28,284 bases of DNA from a virus. The DNA lies in the IMG/VR virus record IMGVR_UViG_3300009164_000277, positions 1-28,284 of that record. One strand, 5' to 3'. The notes under the pieces are model-generated. The model saw nothing but the letters and a program-made list of their open reading frames with translations. It was not told the origin of the DNA and did no database searches. This document shows positions 18,001 through 24,190 of the stretch, piece after piece; within the stretch, counting starts at the first letter, position 1, and each line of letters begins with the position of its first letter. A program made the translations under genes and the position numbers.

Positions 18001-19709
18001 TCGTATGTTTTATTTAAAACTGAATTTTTCATTTGTCTTCCCTCGCTAACTATACCATCTTTCTTCTGTAATCTGCTATATGTTAGAAAAGGAGTATCTT
18101 TTGTAAATAACCTACAATATTCTTCAAATGTACCGCCATTAACGTTTGGTGAGTATTTTCTAACCCTAGAACCTTTCGTTATTTCTTTATAACCATCATT
18201 AAAAACTTTACTAACTTGGTCTATTGCATTACCTACATGCTTTAACTTATTGCCATTATTTGGTTGTGATTCAACTAACTTCTGGGTATCATACATTATT
18301 GACCCAGGCTTCATATCATATTCAGTTGTTTCGGTAGTCTCAAATGTTGTTTGTTTGGTATTTGAATCCCCAAACACTTGACCATTTAATCCAACGTTCT
18401 TTCCTGCATTGTTTTTATATTTAGGTGACACCCAAGTCAACCCCCCCTCTATACTACCGCCATCTGTAAACGATTTACCATTTGCGCCTATCTTTGGGTT
18501 AAATGATTCCCCCTCATATAACTTTGATATCTCTGATGGCCCATAAACAGGAGTTTGTACTTTTCTACCAAATTGGTCTTCTGGTAAATCTTTCTGTGGA
18601 CTTAAAACATCTGTCGGATCCAAATCATAACTCCCAACATAATAACCATTTTTATTCTTTGTGAACAAATCAGTAAACCCACCTAATACACTATTTTTCT
18701 TATAGTTTGGTCTATATAAATTATATTCTATATTTGAAAATAATATTGATTTTTGTCCCTTACCTGTGTTATCGAAAAATAATTGGCTTCCTGTTTTTTT
18801 CTGCTGGAATATTCCCCCTAGAAAACCTTTAGTTCCTTTACCAGTTAAACTAATCGTGGGGTCAAAGTAACTTCCAACTATTGTAGGGAAAGGTAATTCT
18901 GCTCCAGCTAATTCTAAGGCTAATTGTGCTGCTCCAAATATAAAATTATTTGTCCTAGTTATCGTCCATATAGGTTCAATAATTGGTTTCGTTCCAGTTA
19001 TTAAGTTGTAAACATCTAAGGGGTCATTGATATCTGATATCGCATTTTCAAACCTTGTTAAGATATTGTACTTGTCAATAAATCTACCAATCCTATCTTC
19101 AAAATAACCACTTAATTTTTCCGCACCTAATCTAACAATATAAGAATCTTCTTTTAATTTTGATACCGTATTTGCATTCTCCGTAAAAATATCAAATGCT
19201 GTATATTCTGATGGCTTAAATGATGAACTACCATTTAACCAATAATATAATATATCTTTCTTTTTTAAATTTGTATCAAACCAATAATCATCGCTGTTTA
19301 TAAAAACACCAGCATCTGCATATATATCTTGACTAGTATTAACACCTGAATAAAAGTTATTTACAATGTTATCGTTTAGTTTAGGTAAGCTATTTACTAG
19401 TAAATTCGTTTTACTAAAGTTATATTCACCATAATTGGTCTTATCATTTTTTAATGTACCAACATCAGTAACCAATTGATAACCACCATCTCGACCATAC
19501 TGATTTAGCACATAAGCCTTATCTGCTAACACTTTTGTATCAATTAAGTAGTCTGGTGAATCTATAACAGAATAATCATTTAGAGGCGATACTTCATATG
19601 TAAATGGTGGAGTTTTACCATAGGGGGATTTACTATAAGGAACTAAATTCCTTAACATTAATTTTTTTCTAAATTCTTCACTATTTCCAAAATCTAAAAT
19701 ACTACGCAT
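15012..19709 (-). CDS. Large baseplate/tube-junction protein with OmpA-like domain
   Basis: The 1565-residue protein lies between tape measure and wedge genes, where T4 has gp48 and gp54, the platform for tube assembly. Residues about 610-665 (MWFPPYDLKFS, SPNEFLGRPEPVYTYKST, TGSLEFSIVVDHPS) look like a tube-initiator or adaptor barrel. Residues about 835-905 (IELIGSASKPQTIEYNDKL then GDRRNKIVTDYIL) match an OmpA C-terminal-like peptidoglycan-binding domain. The Arg pair is kept, but GSAS replaces the usual GHxD. A Thr-rich linker (about 935-950) leads to residues about 1000-1120 with IPPILVLRVGDFF, EGIGVQPMIAKVNLGFTF and VGGHG, again tube-junction-like. The last 400 residues are helical and coiled. 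A TGATATTTAT element lies 16 nt before the ATG. Confidence 0.7.
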   Translation of the reverse strand: MRSILDFGNSEEFRKKLMLRNLVPYSKSPYGKTPPFTYEVSPLNDYSVIDSPDYLIDTKVLADKAYVLNQYGRDGGYQLVTDVGTLKNDKTNYGEYNFSKTNLLVNSLPKLNDNIVNNFYSGVNTSQDIYADAGVFINSDDYWFDTNLKKKDILYYWLNGSSSFKPSEYTAFDIFTENANTVSKLKEDSYIVRLGAEKLSGYFEDRIGRFIDKYNILTRFENAISDINDPLDVYNLITGTKPIIEPIWTITRTNNFIFGAAQLALELAGAELPFPTIVGSYFDPTISLTGKGTKGFLGGIFQQKKTGSQLFFDNTGKGQKSILFSNIEYNLYRPNYKKNSVLGGFTDLFTKNKNGYYVGSYDLDPTDVLSPQKDLPEDQFGRKVQTPVYGPSEISKLYEGESFNPKIGANGKSFTDGGSIEGGLTWVSPKYKNNAGKNVGLNGQVFGDSNTKQTTFETTETTEYDMKPGSIMYDTQKLVESQPNNGNKLKHVGNAIDQVSKVFNDGYKEITKGSRVRKYSPNVNGGTFEEYCRLFTKDTPFLTYSRLQKKDGIVSEGRQMKNSVLNKTYDLSIYPKKGNDSKKFMLSIENLAWRTSSLYLDLPECEKGPNGGRIMWFPPYDLKFSDSSTASFSPNEFLGRPEPVYTYKSTSRTGSLEFSIVVDHPSVLNVLTNRILDNQSDAEQINGILESFFSGCLKYDLYELAKIYNTMTLSELEEIQKQVQESYEIKDDVELINRTFITSKDPSTTDETEERVVETDPEFDKYKSLSFYFDNDIPLTTNTMTYEQTYDAYIKKASYNNRLDLKQFKELYIENNFLAIKEFIKKANKFLEDPNNEITIELIGSASKPQTIEYNDKLGDRRNKIVTDYILSQIKNNKRLIFGSIVSEGERKGVTAKSFGGGSSYTVESCENFKGDKIYSQQAMACRRTLISNITAKKSTKPPKKEPTTTTTSSDVLIKRQTKEKKISTVETKLYRNVSKKVLQKLLSECDYFQTIEETDPFLYSNLKEKLKYFNPAFHSTTPEGLNGRLTFLQQCVRPGNTIPTIKKDGVKDFKDAKNTSFGIPPILVLRVGDFFHTKIIPNTLGLTYEKLDLNPEGIGVQPMIAKVNLGFTFVGGHGLANAIDKLQNALNFNYYANTEVYDPKADVTDESLNDTDKKILDYIKEKEKVAEENNNPDQTTNSYTTIGLIEESVSFGVIDETSGMLNYSTIAKLMKDETIAYISTISSIVEENLKRYNSDFIKYILTTVNNSIGVYLTNSSDAFSLLGIPTSYSPSLDSILNEIKKAIQDGSDLFISKIKIEFKNKKEIESEVSANYIKYLDDEFGKLKEDVNSFVNSLIKAQENYQRVVSKLLFVTSTYQGAEGYDGYLDKDGNSKSYKLTMDPKPIKDLLGSAKNEIKNIINYINNGKVNPDTIKSDSKQESLIYFLFYGILKNKENLNDFKTKILLKSLSNDNVIYNNTIKKIFDDYWNSLISNYDTLKSEGESTYKTTLVSEKTKSVNVIKGIEITEDKFKYSYLFIQNPDNNIKDALFNLNSKLDYDSTNHKTWNMNKNNFILVKNKLSK

Positions 19710-19725
19710 TCCAATTGTTTAATAT

Positions 19726-19735
19726 ATAAATATCA
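19726..19735 (-). promoter_or_regulatory. Candidate late promoter element before the 1565-residue gene
   Basis: TGATATTTAT on the coding strand, followed by ATATTAAA, ends 16 nt before ATG 19709. It shares nine of ten bases with the tube and sheath elements, and its spacing is the same as that of the 74-residue gene. Confidence 0.5.
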
Positions 19736-19748
19736 AATTTATTTTTAT

Positions 19749-21581
19749 TTAACCCATTGCCCTAAGATCCATGGTATGACTAATTTTGTTAGTCAGATTT
19801 TGTGTATTATTATGATTAAAAACTTGGGTTATAAGTTTTTTGTCAATAAATTGCCCTGATTCATTTTTAAAATTAAGTTCAACATTAACAGCCAATTGAC
19901 TTGGTGGTTGATTGTTAGAACTATTTGAACTCCCCTTTATTTTTTCATTCAAAGACTCCGGGTTATTTATTGCTTTATATGATATTGCACCAACTTTTGG
20001 TTCTGGAGATAAATTGACTCCTTTACCTATAATATCAGTTAAGTCACCAAAAAGAGTATTAAGTTGAATCATATATTTTTCAAAATTCAGTTCACTACCA
20101 ATCCTAGATTCTTTCACCCCCCTAGCAATATTATTCGGAATTTCTTGTATATAACCCCCAACCGCTTGAAATATTTTTACCATTTCTTCACCAAAATCTC
20201 CACCTTTATACATTTGACCAACTGGGTCAGCAACACCTCTTATTGTTTTTCTAGCCACATCAGCATTTGGAATACCTTTGTATAATATATCACCTAAGTC
20301 ACCAGCAACTGTTCTTGCACCCTCTTGGAATTTACCAACAACTGATTGCTCACCAACAAAACCAAATAGTAATTTATTTTTAATTGCATTAGCATCATTT
20401 TGTATTAATTGTTGTATATTCATTGAATCTCTAGTTAAATCCTCTAATGTTTTTGGTTCTTCTTTTGATAATTCATTTAACTTATTAATTTGTTTATCTG
20501 TCAAATCTTTTACTGCCGTGGCAATACTTTCACCTGTTTTCTCATCAGTAACTTTTATTTTATATTCATTATCAGCATCTAAATAAGCTAGATTGGCAAT
20601 AAACATTTTTTGGTCATCACTCAAATTAAACTTAATATCAATTTCACTAGCCCTAGCATTAAATTCAGCCAAATTTAATGACATTTTTTTAAATTCACCA
20701 ACACCTACACCAGCCGCTTCAGCCAAAGCCTTCATTTGACCCATAGCACTTGGATTTATTTCAAATCTGCCAGCCTCTTCATTAAATTGTGTAAATTTTT
20801 CACCTGCCGAAGCTAAGTTCATTATTAACCCTTCTGGGTCATTTAATGACTTATTCATTAAAGTAAAAGGATCTGCTAAATCGCCCACAAATACCCCCAG
20901 ACGTTGGAACGCTGCTGCGGTCTCTATTGCACCCTCTGGCTCAAAAACTTTGTCTGCAAACGAAGCTATGTCCCTCATACTAACTTTAATGATGCTTGCT
21001 TGCGCTGCCATTTTTGTAAAACCCTCAACGCCATCTTTAAATGAAAATCTATTCAATAAATCTGTATTATCAACAACATCACCTATGACAGTTCTAGCAT
21101 CAACACCAACAGTTCTAACATATTGTAATGATTTTTCTAAATTTTCCCCAATTTTAGAAGTCATAATACCAGCCTCGGAAAAATTACGAATAAGAGTTTC
21201 AGTACCCTTACCTAATAATTGTTGTGCTGCAAATAATTTTTCATAAACTTCTGGTTCAAATATAACATTTCTCCCCATAGCAGAAGTAGAGTCATTAATA
21301 ATGTCAACAACATTTTGTAAATTTCCCCCTAATTTGGCAACCAAAGGTGCTGTATCTGCAATTGCTAATTTAAACTCACTTATTCTTGTTCTTGAAAGTA
21401 CTAACTGATAATTTACTGCTGACGCTCCTTTCTCTAATTCATTAAAAGCCGTTTTAAAATCAAAAAAATTTTTTGTTATACTCTTTAAATCAACATCAAA
21501 AAATTTAGTTAATTCATTTAATGTGTTCCCAACCCCACTTAAAATACCTTTACCTTTTTCTTTATCTTTATCGTCTACCAT
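19749..21581 (-). CDS. 29: Tail tape measure protein
   Basis: The 610-residue, mostly helical protein follows the tail assembly chaperone gene and precedes the baseplate junction gene, the standard place for the tape measure. Its length is near T4 gp29 (590). It is Ala/Gly/Lys-rich with few aromatics and no cysteine. Stretches such as SVVGKFQEGARTVAGDLGDI and MKALAEAAGVGVGEFKKMS are typical of tape measures. A Ser/Asn/Pro-rich segment (about 545-562) precedes a beta-rich C-terminal part (QLAVNVELNFKNESGQF). At about 0.15 nm per residue it would set a tail of roughly 90 nm. No separate domain such as a peptidase is visible. The start is ATG 21581, 15 nt after a variant late element. Confidence 0.82.
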   Translation of the reverse strand: MVDDKDKEKGKGILSGVGNTLNELTKFFDVDLKSITKNFFDFKTAFNELEKGASAVNYQLVLSRTRISEFKLAIADTAPLVAKLGGNLQNVVDIINDSTSAMGRNVIFEPEVYEKLFAAQQLLGKGTETLIRNFSEAGIMTSKIGENLEKSLQYVRTVGVDARTVIGDVVDNTDLLNRFSFKDGVEGFTKMAAQASIIKVSMRDIASFADKVFEPEGAIETAAAFQRLGVFVGDLADPFTLMNKSLNDPEGLIMNLASAGEKFTQFNEEAGRFEINPSAMGQMKALAEAAGVGVGEFKKMSLNLAEFNARASEIDIKFNLSDDQKMFIANLAYLDADNEYKIKVTDEKTGESIATAVKDLTDKQINKLNELSKEEPKTLEDLTRDSMNIQQLIQNDANAIKNKLLFGFVGEQSVVGKFQEGARTVAGDLGDILYKGIPNADVARKTIRGVADPVGQMYKGGDFGEEMVKIFQAVGGYIQEIPNNIARGVKESRIGSELNFEKYMIQLNTLFGDLTDIIGKGVNLSPEPKVGAISYKAINNPESLNEKIKGSSNSSNNQPPSQLAVNVELNFKNESGQFIDKKLITQVFNHNNTQNLTNKISHTMDLRAMG

Positions 21582-21596
21582 TATTACATTTTATAT

Positions 21597-21604
21597 ATAA
21601 ATAG
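21597..21604 (-). promoter_or_regulatory. Variant late promoter element before the tape measure gene
   Basis: CTATTTAT followed by ATATAAAA on the coding strand ends 15 nt before ATG 21581. It is one base off the ATATTTAT core and directly follows a perfect hairpin. Confidence 0.4.
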
Positions 21605-21635
21605 AATAAGGAATGATTTTTAATCATTCCTTATT
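21605..21635 (-). terminator. Perfect 14-bp hairpin upstream of the tape measure gene
   Basis: Arms AATAAGGAATGATT and AATCATTCCTTATT are perfectly complementary around a TTT loop on the plus strand. On the minus strand it lies just after, and overlapping, the stop codon of the +1-frame ORF (21626-21624), and it is followed by a T-rich stretch. A weak, GC-poor terminator or an RNA-stabilising end is likely. It could also be a structure that tunes tape measure expression. Confidence 0.6.
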
Positions 21636-21800
21636 ATCTTCAATCCATTTATTTATTAAAAATTTTCTTATAAAGATTGGCATTGCTAAGAAGTCAGAAT
21701 AGGATACATGTAATAACTTAGTTAAATAATAATATTCAGTTAGTTGACCTAATCTATATTCCGAAGAAAGGGCGAAAAAACTCCACCCCAAACCCAGCAT
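21624..21800 (-). CDS. Overlapping +1-frame ORF at the end of the gp26-like gene; candidate frameshift extension or separate small protein
   Basis: A 58-codon frame from ATG 21800 to TGA 21624 overlaps the last 47 nt of the gp26-like gene in the +1 frame and fills the otherwise empty gap before the tape measure. Its peptide looks protein-like: SSEYRLGQLTEYYYLTKLL, HVSYSDFLAMPIFIRKFL, ending INKWIEDNKE, with alternating aromatic and charged helix patterns. An in-frame stop lies shortly upstream of its ATG, so any read-through must shift within the overlap. The main frame there reads GAG TTT TTT CGC, where TTT could slip +1 to TTC, giving a 292-residue fusion (243 + 49). Many phages make the tail assembly chaperone pair by frameshifting at this position. 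Internal initiation at the ATG is the alternative. Confidence 0.6.
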   Translation of the reverse strand: MLGLGWSFFALSSEYRLGQLTEYYYLTKLLHVSYSDFLAMPIFIRKFLINKWIEDNKE

Positions 21801-22503
21801 ACACTGTGGTCATATCTCCTGATGGGGTCATTATATCTCTTTTTAAATCAAGTTTAGGCTCGTTATTACTCAAAAATTTCTTAATGAATTTTGAATCAGC
21901 AATTGGCATTCCTTCAACATATTTTGCAATATATGCCTTATCCTCACTACCATTAATACTAATAATCTCTTTGGATAATCTTAATGTTACTCTTGGCGCA
22001 GTTCTACCTTGGGGGTAGCTTTCAATAATATCATTTATTTGTAAAATTTCCCCGTAAGTTAAAGGCTTTAATTTTATTACATCCCCAGACTTAGGTAAAG
22101 CTAGTTCATATAAACCCTCAGAATTTGGAGGCGAACCAGTGATTATGGTTAACTCTTCCAAGCTAACATTAACTTTAAATCTATTATTTGTTTTGGGGTC
22201 AACTGCCATAAGTTCCATATCAGAACCAAATGAAGTATTTCTTAAAAAGATTAATATTGCTTCAATATCACCTTCTATCATTTCTTCAGGTCTTAAATCT
22301 GGTTCGTATATTTTATTCTTTAACAATTGTAATGTGAAATTCTTTGATGCACCTAGCAAAAGGTTTTCATCGGATGCTGTTAAATAACCAACTTTTACTG
22401 ACTTTTTTTTATTTTTATAAAAAATACCTCTTGATGGTAACTCTACTACATCGTGGGGTAAGTCAAAATTGGCTTGAGCATATTCGTATGTCTTATCTTC
22501 CAT
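21754..22503 (-). CDS. 26: gp26-like tail assembly chaperone / baseplate hub subunit
   Basis: The 249-residue protein is encoded between tail tube and tape measure, the slot used by tail assembly chaperones. It has the pattern LPSRGIFYKN (23-32), KVGYLTASDENLL, a run with EEMIEGDIEAILIFLRNTSFG (an acidic helix then 'LR-x-x-S-x-G'), and a second beta part (DVIKLKPLTYGEILQINDII). This fits the T4-type gp26/baseplate family as I remember it; T4 gp26 has 208 residues. The C-terminus GFGVEFFRPFFGI carries the T6 run where the overlapping +1 frame could be entered. The start is ATG 22503, nine bases after an ATATTTTTAT element. Soluble, with no membrane segment. Confidence 0.68.
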   Translation of the reverse strand: MEDKTYEYAQANFDLPHDVVELPSRGIFYKNKKKSVKVGYLTASDENLLLGASKNFTLQLLKNKIYEPDLRPEEMIEGDIEAILIFLRNTSFGSDMELMAVDPKTNNRFKVNVSLEELTIITGSPPNSEGLYELALPKSGDVIKLKPLTYGEILQINDIIESYPQGRTAPRVTLRLSKEIISINGSEDKAYIAKYVEGMPIADSKFIKKFLSNNEPKLDLKRDIMTPSGDMTTVYAGFGVEFFRPFFGI

Positions 22504-22512
22504 TTTTTTATA

Positions 22513-22522
22513 ATAAAAATAT
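22513..22522 (-). promoter_or_regulatory. Weak variant late element before the gp26-like gene
   Basis: ATATTTTTAT then TATAAAAAA on the coding strand, nine bases before ATG 22503. It differs from the core by one base and is closer to the start than the others, so this call is tentative. Confidence 0.25.
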
Positions 22523-22547
22523 AATTAAAAATAGTAAAATAAATAGA

Positions 22548-22580
22548 AAAATCCATATATTAAATTAATATATGGATTTT
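22548..22580 (-). terminator. 16-bp palindromic hairpin after the tail tube gene
   Basis: Arms AAAATCCATATATTAA and TTAATATATGGATTTT are perfectly complementary around a single central base. It lies about 20 nt after the tail tube stop and is followed on the minus strand by a T-rich tract. It probably ends or protects the tail tube mRNA. The near-perfect palindrome could also be a protein-binding site. Confidence 0.6.
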
Positions 22581-22600
22581 AAATTGAATAGAATATTAAA

Positions 22601-23089
22601 TTAATAAACAAGAATACATCTATCTGGTTGCATTGTTGCATCAATATCTACTAAATTATTATTAGAATAACCCAAAGCACCAAAATTAACATTTGTCAAT
22701 AGACAACCTTGTAATATCCATCTTTCAATAACAACACCCGTTGGGTCTAAAAGTTCCAAGTCAACATCTTTCTTATATCCAGCAGCGTAACCAGACCTAC
22801 CAGTAACAGATTCAGAATGAAGTCTAACCCACTCCATTAACGCTTGTGTTGCAGATGGACCAATAGGGTCTCTAAACTTTACATTAATAGTGTTCCATGT
22901 AAATCTACCAGAAACAAATGTTGATGTATTTAAGAATTGTATTTCAACTGGATCCATTTTAATACTAGGTCTCGAAGTTGATTCTACAAACCACTCATTT
23001 ATTCCCATACTAGAAGGAAACCTTAAAATGAACCTATTTTGCCTTTTTGGTTCATATGGTAAAGGCATTTTCATAAGTAAATCCGCCAT
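22601..23089 (-). CDS. 19: Tail tube protein, gp19-like
   Basis: The 162 residues match T4 gp19 (163) in size. The protein forms stacked hexamer rings that make the inner tube. The pattern fits the family: PKRQNRFILRFPSSMGINEWFV (residues 14-35, a strand then loop), RPSIKMDPVEIQFLNTSTFV, then TWNTINVKFRDPIGPSATQALMEWV with the 'R-D-P-x-x-P-S' turn, and DVDLELLDPTGVVIERWIL-QGC near the C-terminus. It has a long 5' leader: the AGATATTTAT element lies 46 nt before ATG 23089, unlike the 15-21 nt of its neighbours. It is separated from the sheath gene by about 2 kb holding the HAD and glucosaminidase genes, whereas in T4 genes 18 and 19 are adjacent. Confidence 0.92.
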   Translation of the reverse strand: MADLLMKMPLPYEPKRQNRFILRFPSSMGINEWFVESTSRPSIKMDPVEIQFLNTSTFVSGRFTWNTINVKFRDPIGPSATQALMEWVRLHSESVTGRSGYAAGYKKDVDLELLDPTGVVIERWILQGCLLTNVNFGALGYSNNNLVDIDATMQPDRCILVY

Positions 23090-23135
23090 AATATATTTTT
23101 TTAATTTTTTTTTAAACTATTTATTATTATATTTA

Positions 23136-23145
23136 ATAAATATCT
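23136..23145 (-). promoter_or_regulatory. Candidate late promoter element before the tail tube gene
   Basis: Exact AGATATTTAT on the coding strand, 46 nt before ATG 23089. The following A/T-only leader contains several long A runs, which may help ribosome access in a host without Shine-Dalgarno use. Confidence 0.5.
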
Positions 23146-23225
23146 ACTAATTAGAAAAAATGTTTATTTATTGTTTTTTTATATTATTTAAAAAAAATGT
23201 ATTTACTTTCTCTTTTTTAAAATTT

Positions 23226-23278
23226 AGTATTATAATATATTATTAATATAATAATTATATATAATATAATATTATACT
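23226..23278 (-). repeat. A/T-only inverted repeat at the end of the HAD gene
   Basis: A 49-nt stretch (23228-23276) has no G or C. Its ends, AGTATTATAATATATTA and its partner at 23262-23278, pair at 15 of 17 positions around a 19-nt loop. It overlaps the HAD stop codon. It may serve as a weak transcript end, or simply be an AT-rich spacer. The rest of the gap to the tail tube element (23146-23225) shows nothing I can name. Confidence 0.4.
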
Positions 23279-24075
23279 TTCTCTTTATTACCTTTATTTG
23301 TTGAATATATTGTTAATGCTGGTTTATTAACTTTATTTTTAATAGTTTCTATATTCTTTGGATCATCATCTGAAAAACCAATTGAAAATTTTAAATTCTT
23401 TAAAGCCTCTCCTTTAATATCATTTTTAAAAGAAAATGCTTTTTTTATTTTTTTAGCCATTGATTTACAATAATCATAAAATTCATTTAATGCTTTAACC
23501 TTTTCATCTTCAGGATTAGCAGCGCTGCCTGACCCAAATGATACAGGATAAAATTTACATAAATCTAAATAATCATCAATAATATTACCCTCACTTTCAA
23601 AGTCAGTTAAATCTCTATACTTTTTAAGGTTATGCATAACTCTTTTGTTACTTATCCCATTAAAATCATTATCAATATAAATTCTAACTGCTTTTTTTAA
23701 TGTTTCTGGGTTGTGTCCTCTTGCTGTTATAATTGAAAATATTGAACCATTATTAATTGCTTCTTTAAAATCTGAAAACGCTGGTCCTGTTTTTGCTATC
23801 ATAATGTCTTTCAAAAACTGCTCATCGCCTTCAACTTTAAATTGTCTAAATGGTAAATTGGCATAATTAACTATTGTTGTTCCTCTATATTTAAAATCTT
23901 TCTTACCAATATCCCCCCTATATTTAGCAAAATCATGGGTTGACATACCAACTTCTTCATCATTATTATCTAATAAAATTATTTCAGTAGGCATAAAAAC
24001 AATATTATCATCCCAATCAAATGCATAATATTTCATATCAGGAGTATTATTAATATCAAAACTTTCAACTATCAT
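23272..24075 (-). CDS. HAD-superfamily phosphohydrolase
   Basis: The protein has HAD motifs in order: motif I FDWDDN with the nucleophile D20 and D22, motif II SIITARG with its Thr, and motif III/IV GFSDDDPKNIETI with paired acids. It may be a nucleotidase or a phosphatase acting on nucleic acid ends or a small metabolite; the sequence does not say which. I place the start at ATG 24075 (267 residues, MIVESF). The in-frame ATG at 24102 sits just before the promoter-like GAATATTTAT, so it would not be in the transcript. The C-terminus is Lys-rich. It lies between the sheath and tube genes, an unusual place for an enzyme, and is divergent from the glucosaminidase gene. Confidence 0.78.
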   Translation of the reverse strand: MIVESFDINNTPDMKYYAFDWDDNIVFMPTEIILLDNNDEEVGMSTHDFAKYRGDIGKKDFKYRGTTIVNYANLPFRQFKVEGDEQFLKDIMIAKTGPAFSDFKEAINNGSIFSIITARGHNPETLKKAVRIYIDNDFNGISNKRVMHNLKKYRDLTDFESEGNIIDDYLDLCKFYPVSFGSGSAANPEDEKVKALNEFYDYCKSMAKKIKKAFSFKNDIKGEALKNLKFSIGFSDDDPKNIETIKNKVNKPALTIYSTNKGNKEKV

Positions 24076-24090
24076 AATTATTTTTTTATA

Positions 24091-24100
24091 ATAAATATTC
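24091..24100 (-). promoter_or_regulatory. Candidate late promoter element before the HAD gene
   Basis: GAATATTTAT followed by TATAAAAAA on the coding strand, 15 nt before ATG 24075. Its place between two in-frame ATGs (24102 and 24075) argues for the downstream start. Confidence 0.45.
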
Positions 24101-24167
24101 ATTTTTACTTAATTATTAAATATAAAATAGATTTACTGCAATATCTTTACTTATAAAGTATAAATTT

Positions 24168-24177
24168 TTATTTTTAT
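24168..24177 (+). promoter_or_regulatory. Possible promoter element of the glucosaminidase gene
   Basis: TTATTTTTAT followed by ATTAAA lies 13 nt before ATG 24191 on the plus strand. It resembles the region before the 1565-residue gene but is degenerate. The shared gap with the HAD gene must hold divergent promoters; this is the best candidate I see. Confidence 0.25.
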
Positions 24178-24190
24178 ATTAAATTTTTTA

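Noticed and set aside
24076-24102. Upstream ATG adding nine residues to the HAD protein
   Set aside because: The promoter-like element lies between this ATG and ATG 24075, so the upstream ATG is unlikely to be transcribed.
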